Shown here one piece after another: positions 46,436 to 56,552 of a stretch of DNA of 64,000 nt. Origin of the DNA: Stenotrophomonas sepilia (GTDB lineage Bacteria > Pseudomonadota > Gammaproteobacteria > Xanthomonadales > Xanthomonadaceae). The translations under genes were made by a program, and so were the position numbers. The first letter of the stretch is position 1; the number at the start of each line of letters is the position of its first letter. Where the stretch lies: the NCBI RefSeq assembly GCF_003244875.1, contig NZ_LXXZ01000058.1:62001-126000 (forward strand). The letters are read 5' to 3'. Below the pieces are notes generated by a model. That model was not told where the DNA came from. It did not search any database and was given only the letters and a program-made list of their open reading frames with translations.

Positions 46436-46720
46436 ATGGATATCCGCTTCATGGCCGGCACCACGCCGGTGACCCTCAGCCGCCACTGGTTCACCGGCGC
46501 GATGCTGCTGCAGAGCGCCACCGAGAAGGTCTGGGTGCAGCATCCGCTGCATCCGGGCACCCACTTCTCGTTCTCACTGGTACAGTCGTGGCTGCGCCAC
46601 ATCGCCGGCCATGAGGTGCTGGTCGAGCGCACCCGGCCGCTGTTGTTCGCCGGCTTCCGCCCGCAGCGCCTGCGCGTGCTGGTGGATGGCGTGCAGGTGG
46701 CCGAACAGGAAGGCATGTAG
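46436..46720 (+). CDS. Conserved hypothetical small protein
   Basis: 94 residues, no signal peptide or membrane segment, beta-rich by eye, with a His-rich patch (WVQHPLHPGTH) and several Trp and Arg. I do not recognise a family. The start at 46436 has AAAGGA 8 nt upstream. It follows the phosphoesterase gene by 35 bp and precedes the glk operator by 60 bp. Codon use matches its neighbours, so it is probably real. Confidence 0.65.
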   Translation: MDIRFMAGTTPVTLSRHWFTGAMLLQSATEKVWVQHPLHPGTHFSFSLVQSWLRHIAGHEVLVERTRPLLFAGFRPQRLRVLVDGVQVAEQEGM

Positions 46721-46780
46721 GCCAACCTGAACCGCCGGCGCGCTAGGCAAAGCCGCTCCGATGCCTGAGAATCGGGGCGA

Positions 46781-46794
46781 TTCAATCGATCCAA
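46781..46794. promoter_or_regulatory. LacI-type operator upstream of glk (site a)
   Basis: TTCAATCGATCCAA, an ATCGAT-centred palindrome with two symmetry mismatches, ends 10 bp before the glk GTG start. One of five related copies in the window. Confidence 0.75.
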
Positions 46795-46804
46795 GCAGGC
46801 CAGC

Positions 46805-47827
46805 GTGACCATCGCAGCAGCGTCCCCGGTTTCCACCGACTCCGCCCGCGGCGGTCTTCCGCGCAGTCTCGTTGTCGCCGATGTCGGCGGCACTTTCGCC
46901 CGTTTGGCGCTGGCTGAAACGCAACCCGGCCAGGCACCACTGCTGGGCAGCCATCGCACCTACGCCTGCGCCGAGCATCCCAGCCTGGCCGCGATCCTTG
47001 CTGATTTCACCGCAGGCCTCGGCCAGCCGGTACAGGCCGCCGTGGTCGCCATCGCCGGCCTGCTCGATGGCGATGTGCTGATCAATTCCAACCTGCCGTG
47101 GACGGTCTCGCTGTCGGCCACGCGGGTGCAGTCCGGGCTGCATGAGCTGCAGCTGATCAATGATTTTGAAGCGGTGGCGTTGGCCATTCCCTACCTGCAG
47201 CCTGACACCCTGGTGCCGCTCAATGGCGATGCTGACCCGGCGCAGGCGTTCCCGGCGCTGGTGCTGGGCGCCGGTACCGGTCTGGGTGCAGCATTGCGCT
47301 TTGCCGACGGCGAGCGTCCGGTGCTGGCCAGCGAGATCGGCCATGCCGCGCTCGGCGCCGGCAACGCGCTGGAACTGCAGGTGCTGGACAAGCTGCTGCA
47401 GCGCTGGCCGCACGTGGACAACGAGCGCGTGCTGTCCGGCAGTGGCCTGATGAACCTGTATCCGTGCCTGTGCGAATTGCGCGGCGTCACTCCGGTGTGG
47501 AGCAGTACCGAGGCACTGATCGGTGCCGCGCGCAGCGGTGAGGATGCGCTGGCCGTGGAAACGCTGCAGGTGTTCTGTGCCTGGCTGGGCAGCCTGGTAG
47601 GCGACGCAGCGATCGCGGTGGGTGCGCGTTCGGTGTACCTGGCCGGGGGCATTTCCGCGCATGTGCAGGATTTCCTGGCCGATGGTCGCTTCCGTGAGCG
47701 CTTCCTCAACAAGGGCGTGCTGACCGAGGTGCTGCGCCAGGTGCCGGTATGGCGCGTGGAGCATGGCCAGCTGGGCGTTCTCGGCGCAGCGGTCTGGTAC
47801 GCCGCACGGCAGCCCACGCACGACTGA
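46805..47827 (+). CDS. glk: Glucokinase
   Basis: 340 residues, Glk (non-ROK hexokinase) family, ATP-dependent phosphorylation of glucose. Phosphate loop VVADVGGTFARLAL (about 22-35), VLGAGTGLGAALRF, glucose-contact Glu/His in SEIGHAALGAGNA and VYLAGGIS near 280. The GTG start lies 10 bp from a LacI-type palindrome, tying it to the sugar regulon at 50-64 kb. First gene of glk-glycosylasparaginase-cutC, with a 51-bp gap to the next. Confidence 0.93.
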   Translation: MTIAAASPVSTDSARGGLPRSLVVADVGGTFARLALAETQPGQAPLLGSHRTYACAEHPSLAAILADFTAGLGQPVQAAVVAIAGLLDGDVLINSNLPWTVSLSATRVQSGLHELQLINDFEAVALAIPYLQPDTLVPLNGDADPAQAFPALVLGAGTGLGAALRFADGERPVLASEIGHAALGAGNALELQVLDKLLQRWPHVDNERVLSGSGLMNLYPCLCELRGVTPVWSSTEALIGAARSGEDALAVETLQVFCAWLGSLVGDAAIAVGARSVYLAGGISAHVQDFLADGRFRERFLNKGVLTEVLRQVPVWRVEHGQLGVLGAAVWYAARQPTHD

Positions 47828-47878
47828 TCGGCGTGGCCGGCATCGGGCCGGCCGTGTATTGCAGACTGGGAGGGGAAG

Positions 47879-48877
47879 ATGGTGGATCGCAGGCAGTTCC
47901 TGCAGGCCGGCGCACTGGCCGCAGGCATGGTGGCCTTGCCGGGCGTGCAGGCGCGCACGCAGGGTGGGGCCAGGGTGGTTTCGACCTGGGACTTCGGCGT
48001 GCCGGCCAACCAGGCCGCGTGGAAGGTGCTGGCGCAGGGTGGCAGCGCACTGGATGCAGTTGAAGCCGGTGCACGCTGGGCCGAGAGCGAGTTGTGCAAC
48101 CCCACCGTCGGCCATTGCGGCAACCCGGATCGCGACGGCGTGCTGAGCCTGGACGCCAGCATCATGGATGGCGATGGCCGTTGTGGTGCGGTGGCCGCGC
48201 TGGTCGACATCCTGCATCCGGTGTCGGTGGCCCGCAAAGTGATGGAAAACAGCCCGCACGTGCTGCTGGTGGGCGAGGGCGCGCAGCAGTTCGCGGTGCA
48301 GCAGGGCTTTGAACGCAGGCACCTGCTGACGCCGCAGGCCGAAGCGGCCTGGCGCGAGTGGCTGAAGACCGAGAAGTACCAGCCGCAGATCAATGCCGAG
48401 CGCCGTGGTATTCCCGGCAACAGCGACAACCACGACACCATCGGCATGCTGGCGCTGGATGCCAAGGGCCATCTTGCAGGTGCCTGCACCACCAGCGGCA
48501 TGGCCTGGAAGCTGCACGGCCGGGTCGGCGACAGCCCGATCATCGGCGCCGGCCTGTATGTCGACAACGAAGTGGGCGCGGCCACTGCTTCGGGCGTGGG
48601 TGAGGAGATGATCCGCAACGCCGCCTCGTTCCTGGTGGTCGAGCTGATGCGCCAAGGGCGCTCGCCCGCGCAGGCCTGCCGCGAAGCCATCGACCGCGTG
48701 GTGCGCAAGCGCCCCGAAGCGAGCAGAACATTGCAGGTGTGCTTCCTGGCTATGAACAAGCAGGGCGAGGTGGGTGCCTACGCGTTGCACCGCGGCTTCG
48801 TCTACGCCGTGTGCGATGGACAGCGCCAGGACGACCTGCGCGACTCGCCGTCGATCTACATGAGCACTCAGGCGTGA
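47879..48877 (+). CDS. N4-(beta-N-acetylglucosaminyl)-L-asparaginase (glycosylasparaginase)
   Basis: A 332-residue Ntn-hydrolase that cleaves the GlcNAc-Asn bond of glycoprotein-derived glycosylasparagine. A twin-arginine-like leader (DRRQFLQAGALAAGMVALPG) suggests folded export. The autoprocessing site is NHD/TIGMLA, making Thr187 the N-terminal nucleophile of the small subunit. SGMAWKLHGRVGDSPIIGAGLYVDN is the family signature. It overlaps cutC (GTGA) and shares the glk operator, so it probably completes breakdown of N-glycan remnants. Confidence 0.9.
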   Translation: MVDRRQFLQAGALAAGMVALPGVQARTQGGARVVSTWDFGVPANQAAWKVLAQGGSALDAVEAGARWAESELCNPTVGHCGNPDRDGVLSLDASIMDGDGRCGAVAALVDILHPVSVARKVMENSPHVLLVGEGAQQFAVQQGFERRHLLTPQAEAAWREWLKTEKYQPQINAERRGIPGNSDNHDTIGMLALDAKGHLAGACTTSGMAWKLHGRVGDSPIIGAGLYVDNEVGAATASGVGEEMIRNAASFLVVELMRQGRSPAQACREAIDRVVRKRPEASRTLQVCFLAMNKQGEVGAYALHRGFVYAVCDGQRQDDLRDSPSIYMSTQA

Positions 48878-49611
48878 GCACGCGGCTGACCCTGGAGATC
48901 GCCAGCAACTCGCTGGCCTCGGCGCTGGCCGCGCAGGCCGGCGGTGCCGACCGCATCGAACTGTTCGAGAACCTGGCCGAGGGTGGCACCACGCCGTCGT
49001 TTGCCACCATCGCGATCGCCCGCGAACGCCTGTCGATTCCGCTGTTCGTGCTGGTGCGCCCGCGCCCGGGTGATTTCCACTACGACGCATTGGAAACCGA
49101 ACTGATGCTGCGTGACATCGCGCAGTGCCGCGCGCTGGGCTGCGATGGCGTGGTGATCGGTGCGCTGGATGTGCAGGGCGGTATCGACCTGGCGTTGTGC
49201 CGTGAACTGGTGCAGGCCGCCGGGCCGCTGCAGGTGACTTTCCATCGTGCCTTCGACGCGGCCCGCGATCTGCCGGCGGCGCTGGAGCAGGTGATCGGAC
49301 TGGGTTGTCAGCGCGTGCTGACCTCGGGCGGCCAGGTCAGCGCAGAGGCCGGCGCCGATGTGCTGGCGGGTCTGGTCACCCAGGCGGCGGGACGTATCAC
49401 GGTGATGGCCGGCGCCGGGCTGGGCCCGGCCAACATCGCCGCCGTTGCGCGACGGACCGGCTGCACCGAACTGCACGCCTCGGCCAAGGGCCTGCGCCGC
49501 TCGGCGATGCAGTTCCAGAACCCGGCTTTGCGCGGCCTGGACCCGGACTGGAGCCAGACCGCCACCGCGACCGTGGCCGCGCTGCGGCAGGCGCTGGACG
49601 GCGCAAGGTAG
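48874..49611 (+). CDS. cutC: CutC family TIM-barrel protein
   Basis: A 245-residue member of PF03932. It has LEIASNSLASALAAQAGGADRIELFENLAEGGTTPS, VLVRPRPGDFHYD, FHRAFDAARDLPAALE and TSGGQ. The family was named for copper homeostasis, but its enzymatic role is unresolved; sitting in a glycan-related operon here (GTG start overlapping glycosylasparaginase) fits a hydrolytic or sugar role at least as well. No copper-response site is found upstream. Confidence 0.88.
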   Translation: MSTRLTLEIASNSLASALAAQAGGADRIELFENLAEGGTTPSFATIAIARERLSIPLFVLVRPRPGDFHYDALETELMLRDIAQCRALGCDGVVIGALDVQGGIDLALCRELVQAAGPLQVTFHRAFDAARDLPAALEQVIGLGCQRVLTSGGQVSAEAGADVLAGLVTQAAGRITVMAGAGLGPANIAAVARRTGCTELHASAKGLRRSAMQFQNPALRGLDPDWSQTATATVAALRQALDGAR

Positions 49612-49623
49612 CCCGCTTCTGCT

Positions 49624-49693
49624 GTAGAGCCGAGCCAACGCTCGGCTGCGCTTTGCGGCAAACGACATCAGCCGAGCACGGGCTCGGCTCTAC
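49624..49693. repeat. Inverted pair of SMAG GTAG repeats
   Basis: GTAG-AGCCGAGCC-AAC-GCTCGGCT (49624-49647) faces its mirror (49670-49693), 13 bp after cutC. The rest of the 392-bp gap to 50004 holds only the operator at 49885 as a recognisable element. Confidence 0.88.
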
Positions 49694-49884
49694 AGTCGCA
49701 CGCGACGACGCGGACAAAACCGTTCCGCGCGCGGTTGTCGCGATCGTGTCATTGACGTGTGCGCTGTTCTCTCAGCGATGTTTCGCAACCCTTTGATTGT
49801 TCTTGATACCTGCGGCTGATAGCGGCATTGCCTAGGGTGTTGCTGCATCGCCGCATGCCCGGCGTGGTTCAGCTGTGCTTTAGT

Positions 49885-49898
49885 TTGGATCGATCCAC
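49885..49898. promoter_or_regulatory. LacI-type operator upstream of the first TonB receptor (site b)
   Basis: TTGGATCGATCCAC, palindromic in 12 of 14 bases, 105 bp before the receptor ATG. It is the best-symmetric of five related sites. Confidence 0.8.
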
Positions 49899-50003
49899 AG
49901 GGGAGGTGCCATATCGGTCGTGAACCGATCCAGGCGCCTGGATCCGTCGTAGTGCCGCGCCACCGTCCGCCCGTGCGTCCACATCTTCGAAGAGCAACCA
50001 CCC

Positions 50004-52961
50004 ATGGCTCAGATCGTCCACAAGCGTCGTCACCTGCTGTCCCAGGCACTGGTCCTGGCCCTGTTGCCCCTGGCCGCGGGTGCACAGGAAGCGGCCAGTT
50101 CGTCCACCAAGGACTTGGATGCGGTCACCGTTACCGGTTCGCGCATCAAGCGCGCCGCGGTCGAAGGCCCGGCCCCGGTCAACGTGATTACCGCGCAGCA
50201 GATCCAGAAAGAGGGCTTCGTCAGCGTGTATGACGCGCTGAAGACGCTCACCGAAGCGACCGGCACCGTTGAAGCCGCCTCGCAATGGGGCTCGCACACG
50301 CCCAACGCCAGTGGCCTGAACCTGCGCGGCATGGGCCCGAACCGCTCGCTGCTGTTGGTCAACGGCCGTCGCGTGGCCGATTACCCGCTGCCGTATGGCG
50401 GTGAAACCAACTTCTCCAACTACGGCAACATTCCCGCTGCCGCGGTCGAGCGCATCGAAGTACTGACCGGCGGCGCCTCGGCGATCTACGGTTCGGATGC
50501 GATCGCCGGCGTGGTCAACGTCATCCTCAAGACCAACTACGACGGCGACGAAGTGCGCGTGCGTGGCGGTACCTCCACAGAAGGTGGGCGAGATACCTGG
50601 GACCTGTCCTGGGCCGGCGGCAAGACCGGCGACAACTGGAGCGTGACCTACGCGCTGCAGTACACCAAGCGCGATCCGCTGTTCGGACGCGACCGACCGC
50701 AGATGGACGACGCCGACGACGCACCGTATCCCTCCTGGAACATGGAGCAGCGCAAGGTCGGCTTCCGCCCCACCTCGGGCCTGGCATTGATCGACCCGAC
50801 CAACGGCCAGCGCCTGGCACCGCCTGCAGGCACCTGCGAGAAGTTCGACGGCGAGTACTACACTGCCGATCGGCTGGTCTACAACTACGCTACCAACACC
50901 ATCACCAACACCGGCCGCCTGTGCGGCATGAGCGCCGACTACGCCAACTGGCTGCTGACCGGTGGTGCCGAGAACGTGTCCGGCAACCTGTATGCCACCT
51001 TCGATTTCAGCAGCGACCTGCAGGCCTGGACCAACCTGGCGGTGTACCGCTCCGAAGCGATCTGGGGCACCAACCCGCCCAGCGTCTCGCTGATCGACGA
51101 CGACAACGGCTATTACTGGGATGCCAACCGCAACCGCCCGATCCTGGGCGTGCGCCAGTTCACCCCGAACGAAGTCGGCGGCCTGGACACCCTGCGCAAC
51201 ACCAACCGCGAGCTGTCATGGGACTGGAGCGCGGGCCTGCGTGGCCGCCTTGCCGACCGCTTCGACTGGAGCGCCACGGTGGGGCGTTCCTACTATCGCG
51301 TGGAAGAACGGCAGAACGTGGTGGACGAGCAGAAGTCGTACGACTTCTTCCTCGGCCCGCGCCTGGGTACCACCGCCGATGGCGAGGCGATCTACGCGTT
51401 GAACGAATCGCGCTGGTGGAATCCGCTCACGCCGGACCAGTACTGGCAGATGGGCACGGTCGCCAGGAACCGCGCGTCATCGTGGGTCAACCAGGCCTCG
51501 GCGGACATCACCGGCGAGCTGTTCCAGGGCTGGGCCGGCCCGATCTCGTTCGCCGCCGTGGCCGAAGTCGCGCAGCAGGGCTATCACCTCAGCCCGGACC
51601 CGCGCGCCGGCATCGACTTCGATCTGCAGAACGTCGATCGCGGTGGCGGCGAGCGCACCCGTTACTCGGCCGGCGTCGAGTTCAAGATCCCGCTGCTGGA
51701 GAGCGTGACGGCCACCGCCGCCGCCCGCTACGACCGCTATGGCAACTACAAGGCCGATGACAGCAGTGAAGCGCTGGATATCGGCAGCCAGAAGGAGACC
51801 ACCTGGAACGTCGGCCTGGAATGGCGCCCGGTCGAATCGCTGCTGGTGCGTGGCTCGTATGCCACCAGTTTCCACGCGCCGGACATGCACTACCTGCTGG
51901 GCCAGCCGAGCAGTTCCGAAGTGCAGACCTATGACCGCCTGCGCTGCATCCAGAGCGGTGCCTACCTGGTCAACAACTGTGGCGTGGGCAACACCGATGT
52001 CTGGTACACCTTCGACGTGAACCGGCGTGGCACGCCGCTGCTGCGTTCGGAAACCGGCGATTCGTGGACGGTCGGCTTCGTCTGGGACGTGATGCCGAAC
52101 CTGTCGTTCAGCGCCGACTACTGGGCGATCAAGCTGGAAGACATGATCGTCGACGTCGGCGCCGACGAGGTGCTGGCCAGCGAGGCCGGCTGCCTGACCG
52201 GCAAGAACATCGATGGCACGCCGTGGGCCAATCCGGCCGGTGGCGACTATTGCGCCGGCATCCTGGCCCGCGTGAACCGTGACAGCAGCGGCCGCCTGGT
52301 ATCGATCGAGCGCGGCCCGTTCAACCTGGCCAGCCGGGAAGTGCGCGGCATCGACCTGACTGCACGCTATCGCCTGGAAACCGCGCAGTGGGGCAGCTTC
52401 CAGCTGGGCCTGAACTACACCAACCAGATCTCGACCAAGGAACAGCGCTACGCCAACGACCCGAACCCGGAACGGCGCGACCGGGACCTGCGCAGCAAGC
52501 TGCGCGCGAGCCTGGCCTGGCAGCGCGGCAACTGGAACGCCAACGTCTATGCCGACCGCGTGGGCTCGGTGCCGGGCGTGCGCTATCACTGGGGCACCGA
52601 CCGCCTGGACAATCCCGGCGGCTGCCTGCCGTTCGCCGACGGCTACGTGCCCAGTGACAGCCCGTCGCTGAACTGCCTGGAACCGGCACAGCTGCCGGAT
52701 GGCTCGGTGAACCCGAACCCCAACGCGGGCCAGCAGACCTCGCGCTACTTCGGCCGGGTCGGCCCGTTCATCACCTGGAACGTCAACGTGGGTTACCAGG
52801 TGACCGAGCACGCCAAGGTCAATGTCTACGTCAACAACGTGTTCAATTCGGCCAGCTGGAACCACAAGGACCCGTACAAGCTGGACTATGACTTCGCCCC
52901 GACCCGGTTGCTGAGCGCGGTCGGCCGCGAGTTCGCATTGGAGTATGTGTTCACCTTCTGA
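50004..52961 (+). CDS. TonB-dependent outer-membrane receptor
   Basis: 985 residues. Signal peptide (about 1-27), TonB box region near 37-44 ([10 protein letters not shown]), plug domain (about 50-170; [59 protein letters not shown]) and a 22-strand barrel ending in the terminal Phe of FALEYVFTF. Receptors of this subgroup (SRIKR opening) often carry sugar oligomers in Xanthomonadaceae. With a LacI-type operator upstream and glycan genes around it, uptake of a glycan is likely. Confidence 0.92.
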   Translation: MAQIVHKRRHLLSQALVLALLPLAAGAQEAASSSTKDLDAVTVTGSRIKRAAVEGPAPVNVITAQQIQKEGFVSVYDALKTLTEATGTVEAASQWGSHTPNASGLNLRGMGPNRSLLLVNGRRVADYPLPYGGETNFSNYGNIPAAAVERIEVLTGGASAIYGSDAIAGVVNVILKTNYDGDEVRVRGGTSTEGGRDTWDLSWAGGKTGDNWSVTYALQYTKRDPLFGRDRPQMDDADDAPYPSWNMEQRKVGFRPTSGLALIDPTNGQRLAPPAGTCEKFDGEYYTADRLVYNYATNTITNTGRLCGMSADYANWLLTGGAENVSGNLYATFDFSSDLQAWTNLAVYRSEAIWGTNPPSVSLIDDDNGYYWDANRNRPILGVRQFTPNEVGGLDTLRNTNRELSWDWSAGLRGRLADRFDWSATVGRSYYRVEERQNVVDEQKSYDFFLGPRLGTTADGEAIYALNESRWWNPLTPDQYWQMGTVARNRASSWVNQASADITGELFQGWAGPISFAAVAEVAQQGYHLSPDPRAGIDFDLQNVDRGGGERTRYSAGVEFKIPLLESVTATAAARYDRYGNYKADDSSEALDIGSQKETTWNVGLEWRPVESLLVRGSYATSFHAPDMHYLLGQPSSSEVQTYDRLRCIQSGAYLVNNCGVGNTDVWYTFDVNRRGTPLLRSETGDSWTVGFVWDVMPNLSFSADYWAIKLEDMIVDVGADEVLASEAGCLTGKNIDGTPWANPAGGDYCAGILARVNRDSSGRLVSIERGPFNLASREVRGIDLTARYRLETAQWGSFQLGLNYTNQISTKEQRYANDPNPERRDRDLRSKLRASLAWQRGNWNANVYADRVGSVPGVRYHWGTDRLDNPGGCLPFADGYVPSDSPSLNCLEPAQLPDGSVNPNPNAGQQTSRYFGRVGPFITWNVNVGYQVTEHAKVNVYVNNVFNSASWNHKDPYKLDYDFAPTRLLSAVGREFALEYVFTF

Positions 52962-52983
52962 GGAGACCGACCTCCGCCGCTGG

Positions 52984-53002
52984 ATCCACGCCATGCGTGG
53001 AT
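52984..53002. repeat. ATCCACGC palindrome after the receptor gene
   Basis: ATCCACGC-CAT-GCGTGGAT, perfect arms, 22 bp after the receptor stop. Same family as the repeat at 8916 but without a GTAG head. Confidence 0.7.
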
Positions 53003-53057
53003 GCGGAAACGGGACGCCGGGGGCGGCGCTCCCTTCAGGCATGCGGACAGGCTGGAT

Positions 53058-53088
53058 TTGACCTTCCCACGATGGCAAGGTTTAGCCT
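53058..53088 (+). promoter_or_regulatory. CueR-controlled promoter of copA
   Basis: TTGACC (53058-53063) and TAGCCT (53083-53088) are 19 bp apart, the long spacer of MerR-type promoters. The spacer holds the dyad CCTTCCC-acgat-GGCAAGG. The layout is nearly identical to the E. coli copA promoter. Confidence 0.9.
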
Positions 53089-53122
53089 GTCCGCATCCAG
53101 AAGGAAACCCGGGAATCCGATC

Positions 53123-55624
53123 ATGAGCATGCCGCGCGCCGCTGCCGCCCCCGCCAGCCCCTCCACCATCAGCCTGCCCATCGAGGGCATGACCTGCGCC
53201 AGCTGCGTGGGCCGGGTCGAGGCAGCACTGTCCAAGGTCGAGGGCGTGGGCAGTGTCTCGGTGAACCTGGCCACCGAGCGGGCGGACATTCGTCCGTCGG
53301 GCCCGGTGGATCGCGCGGCGCTTGTCCAGGCAGTGGAGCGGGTGGGCTATGACGTGCCCGCGGCGACCACCGAGCTGGCGGTCGAAGGCATGACCTGCGC
53401 TTCCTGCGTGGGCCGTGTCGAACGCGCGCTGTTGGCCGTGCCCGGCGTCAGCCAGGCCAGCGTCAACCTGGCCACCGAGCGCGCCACGGTGCGTGGCATG
53501 GCGGACGTGGCTGCGCTGGTCGCCGCGATCGACAAGGCCGGCTATGACGCACGTGTGATCGAGGCGGGTGTGCAGTCCGATGATCAGGCTGCGGAAAAGA
53601 AGGATGCCGAGCGCGCCGGACTGAAGCGCGACCTGATCGTGGCCACCGCGCTGGCACTGCCGGTGTTCGTACTGGAAATGGGCTCGCACCTGATCCCCGG
53701 CATGCACGCATGGGTGATGTCCACCCTCGGCATGCAGGCCAGCTGGTACCTGCAGTTCGCACTGACGCTCCTGGTGCTGGCCATCCCCGGGCGCCGCTTC
53801 TACCAGAAGGGCTTCCCGGCGCTGCTGCGGTTGGCCCCGGACATGAATTCACTGGTGGCGGTGGGCACCGCCGCGGCGTTCGGCTATTCGGTGGTAGCGA
53901 CCTTTGCACCGCGGCTGCTGCCGCCGGGCACGGTGAACGTCTACTACGAAGCGGCGGCGGTGATCGTCGCGCTGATCCTGCTCGGCCGCTTCCTCGAGGC
54001 CCGGGCCAAGGGCCGCACCTCCGAAGCGATCAAGCGCCTGGTCAACCTGCAGGCCAAGGTGGCCCATGTGGTCCGTGACGGCCGCGCGGTCGACATCCCG
54101 GTCAATGAAGTGCAGAGCGGCGACCTGGTGGAAGTGCGCCCGGGCGAGCGCGTGCCGGTCGACGGCGAGGTGGTTGAAGGCCGCAGCTACATCGATGAAT
54201 CGATGATCAGCGGCGAGCCGATTCCGGTCGAGAAGCTGCCGGGCAGCAGCGTGGTGGGTGGCACGGTCAACCAGAAGGGCGCACTGACGGTGCGGGCCAC
54301 GGCCGTGGGCGCGCAGACCCTGCTGGCGCAGATCATCCGCATGGTCGAACAGGCGCAGGGCTCGAAGCTGCCGATCCAGGCGGTGGTCGACAAGGTCACG
54401 TTGTGGTTTGTGCCGGCGGTGATGCTGGCCGCGCTGGCGACCTTCGCGGTCTGGTTGATCTTCGGACCATCGCCGGCACTGAGCTTCGCGCTGGTCAATG
54501 CGGTGGCGGTACTGATCATTGCCTGCCCGTGCGCGATGGGCCTGGCCACGCCGACCTCGATCATGGTCGGAACCGGTCGTGGCGCCGAAATGGGCGTGCT
54601 GTTCCGCAAGGGCGAGGCCCTGCAGCTGCTGAAGGACGCGCAGGTGGTGGCGGTGGACAAGACCGGCACGCTGACCGAAGGCCGCCCGCGCCTGACCGAT
54701 CTGGAGATTGCTGCCGGCTTCGATCGCAACAGGGTTCTGGCGGCAGTGGCCGCGGTGGAGTCGCGCTCGGAGCATCCCATCGCCCGCGCGATTGTTGATG
54801 CCGCGACCGGGCAGGGCATCGCGTTGCCGGGCATGGTCGACTTCGAATCGGTCACCGGCATGGGTGTGCGGGCCAGTGTCGAGGGTGCACGCGTGGAGGT
54901 CGGTGCCGATCGCTTCATGCGCGACCTGGGCGTGGACATCACTGCATTCGCAGCATTGGCGGCGGAACTCGGCACGCAGGGCAAGTCACCGATGTACGTG
55001 GCCATCGATGGACGCTTGGCCGCGATCATTGCGGTATCCGATCCGATCAAGCCGAGCACCCCGGCAGCGATCGCGGCGCTGCATCGGTTGGGCCTGAAGG
55101 TGGCGATGATCACCGGCGACAACGCCGGGACCGCGCAGGCGATCGCGCGCCAGCTCGGCATCGATGAAGTGGTGGCCGAGGTGCTGCCGGAAGGCAAGGT
55201 CGAGGCAGTGCGTCGGCTGAAGGCCACGCATGGGCACGTCGCCTTCGTCGGCGACGGCATCAACGATGCCCCTGCGTTGGCTGAAGCCGATGTCGGCCTG
55301 GCCATTGGTACCGGCACCGATATCGCGGTGGAGTCGGCCGACGTGGTGCTGATGTCGGGTAACCTGCAGGGCGTGCCCAATGCCATTGCGCTGTCCAAGG
55401 CGACGCTGGGCAACATCCGGCAGAACCTGTTCTGGGCGTTCGCCTACAACACCGCATTGATTCCCGTCGCGGCCGGCGTGCTGTACCCGGCCTGGGGCGT
55501 GCTGCTGTCGCCGGTGTTCGCGGCCGGTGCGATGGCGCTGTCCAGTGTGTTCGTGCTGGGCAACGCGCTGCGCCTGCGCCGCTTCCAGCCGCCGATGGCG
55601 GATGCCCACGCCACGACCCATTGA
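53123..55624 (+). CDS. copA: Copper-exporting P1B-type ATPase
   Basis: An 833-residue inner-membrane Cu(I) exporter. Two N-terminal HMA domains each have GMTCASC (about 23-29 and 91-97), then eight transmembrane helices with the ion-binding CPC in IIACPCAMG, phosphorylation site DKTGTLTEG, nucleotide domain HP dipeptide in SEHPIARAI and hinge [14 protein letters not shown]. The start at 53123 lies 35 bp after the CueR promoter. Followed by cueR 11 bp later. Confidence 0.96.
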   Translation: MSMPRAAAAPASPSTISLPIEGMTCASCVGRVEAALSKVEGVGSVSVNLATERADIRPSGPVDRAALVQAVERVGYDVPAATTELAVEGMTCASCVGRVERALLAVPGVSQASVNLATERATVRGMADVAALVAAIDKAGYDARVIEAGVQSDDQAAEKKDAERAGLKRDLIVATALALPVFVLEMGSHLIPGMHAWVMSTLGMQASWYLQFALTLLVLAIPGRRFYQKGFPALLRLAPDMNSLVAVGTAAAFGYSVVATFAPRLLPPGTVNVYYEAAAVIVALILLGRFLEARAKGRTSEAIKRLVNLQAKVAHVVRDGRAVDIPVNEVQSGDLVEVRPGERVPVDGEVVEGRSYIDESMISGEPIPVEKLPGSSVVGGTVNQKGALTVRATAVGAQTLLAQIIRMVEQAQGSKLPIQAVVDKVTLWFVPAVMLAALATFAVWLIFGPSPALSFALVNAVAVLIIACPCAMGLATPTSIMVGTGRGAEMGVLFRKGEALQLLKDAQVVAVDKTGTLTEGRPRLTDLEIAAGFDRNRVLAAVAAVESRSEHPIARAIVDAATGQGIALPGMVDFESVTGMGVRASVEGARVEVGADRFMRDLGVDITAFAALAAELGTQGKSPMYVAIDGRLAAIIAVSDPIKPSTPAAIAALHRLGLKVAMITGDNAGTAQAIARQLGIDEVVAEVLPEGKVEAVRRLKATHGHVAFVGDGINDAPALAEADVGLAIGTGTDIAVESADVVLMSGNLQGVPNAIALSKATLGNIRQNLFWAFAYNTALIPVAAGVLYPAWGVLLSPVFAAGAMALSSVFVLGNALRLRRFQPPMADAHATTH

Positions 55625-55635
55625 AGGAGAACCGC

Positions 55636-56091
55636 ATGAACATCGGTGACGCCGCCAAGGCCTCCAGCGTGTCGGCGAAGATGATCCGCTACTACGAACA
55701 GATCGGCCTGATCCCCGCGGCCGATCGCACCGAATCGGGCTACCGGGCGTATTCGCGGGCGGACATCCATCGCCTGCGCTTCATCCGCCGCGCGCGCGAT
55801 CTCGGCTTCCAGGTGGCCGAAATCAGTGACCTGCTGGGCCTGTGGAACGACACCGCGCGGCACAGTGCCGACGTCAAGCACCTGGCCGAGCAGCACATCG
55901 CCGACCTGGAACAACGCATCCAGAGCATGCGGCAGATGGCCGACACGCTGAAATCGCTGATCCGTTGCTGTGCAGGCGACGAGCGCCCTGAGTGCCCGAT
56001 CCTGGAGCGGCTGGGTGAAGACGATGAGGCTCCGCTGTCGGTCGATGCAGCGAAGACCGGCGCGGTGCGGCGGCGCGCGCGCAAGCGCTGA
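55636..56091 (+). CDS. cueR: MerR-family copper-responsive activator CueR
   Basis: 151 residues. Winged-helix HTH (about 1-70; MNIGDAAKASSVSAKMIRYYEQIGL) and dimer helix. The metal loop has Cys112 and Cys120 (CCAGDERPECP), the same positions as the Cu(I) ligands of E. coli CueR. AAGGAG precedes the ATG. It is co-transcribed with copA and should act on both the copA and copZ promoters. Confidence 0.94.
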   Translation: MNIGDAAKASSVSAKMIRYYEQIGLIPAADRTESGYRAYSRADIHRLRFIRRARDLGFQVAEISDLLGLWNDTARHSADVKHLAEQHIADLEQRIQSMRQMADTLKSLIRCCAGDERPECPILERLGEDDEAPLSVDAAKTGAVRRRARKR

Positions 56092-56112
56092 GTTTCCATG
56101 TCGCGTACAAAA

Positions 56113-56146
56113 AAGCCCGCCCGGTGACAGTGCACGGGGCGGGCTT
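56113..56146 (-). terminator. Intrinsic terminator of copZ
   Basis: Ten-bp stem AAGCCCGCCC/GGGCGGGCTT around 14 nt, followed on the minus strand by T-rich sequence. On the plus strand it follows cueR by 21 bp and could serve both genes. Confidence 0.85.
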
Positions 56147-56168
56147 CGCTGTGGCAGAGGCCAGGGGA

Positions 56169-56363
56169 TCAGGCAGTGCGCGGCGGGAAACCCGCATCGT
56201 TCAGCGCGGCGAACACCTGCTCCTGTGATGCGGTGGTCTGCACCTTGACCAGGCCGGTCGGCGGATCGGCCACCACACTGGCGTTCGGATCGATCTGCTG
56301 GATGGCGCGGGTCACGCTGCGCGCGCAGCCGCCGCAGGTCATGCCGTCAACATGGAATTCCAT
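56169..56363 (-). CDS. copZ: Copper chaperone CopZ
   Basis: A 64-residue HMA-fold protein with the Cu(I) site GMTCGGC (Cys10, Cys13). It carries copper to CopA. GGAGC lies 6 nt upstream of the ATG at 56363. It is convergent with cueR and transcribed from its own CueR-like promoter. Confidence 0.93.
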   Translation of the reverse strand: MEFHVDGMTCGGCARSVTRAIQQIDPNASVVADPPTGLVKVQTTASQEQVFAALNDAGFPPRTA

Positions 56364-56396
56364 CTGTAGCTCCTTCGGTGCTCGTGAGATGAAACC

Positions 56397-56427
56397 AGTG
56401 TGCACCTTCCAACGATGGCAGGGTCAA
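56397..56427 (-). promoter_or_regulatory. CueR-like promoter of copZ
   Basis: On the minus strand TTGACC is followed 19 bp on by CACACT, with a CCTGCC...GGAAGG dyad between. The plus-strand core CCTTCCAACGATGGCAGGGT differs from the copA site core at only a few bases. Confidence 0.8.
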
Positions 56428-56552
56428 GCAGGTGGCTGAACGGCGGCGCAGGCACCCATGAAAACGGCAGCCGCCTGTACCAGCGCGGCTGCCGTGGAGG
56501 ACCATTCCCGCCGGGGCGGGCAAGACTGCGCCGGGCCAGGCCCGGCGCTGCC

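Noticed and set aside
44775-49090. Long minus-strand frames across the phosphoesterase and glk genes
   Set aside because: Both overlap recognised enzymes and lack ribosome sites or motifs.
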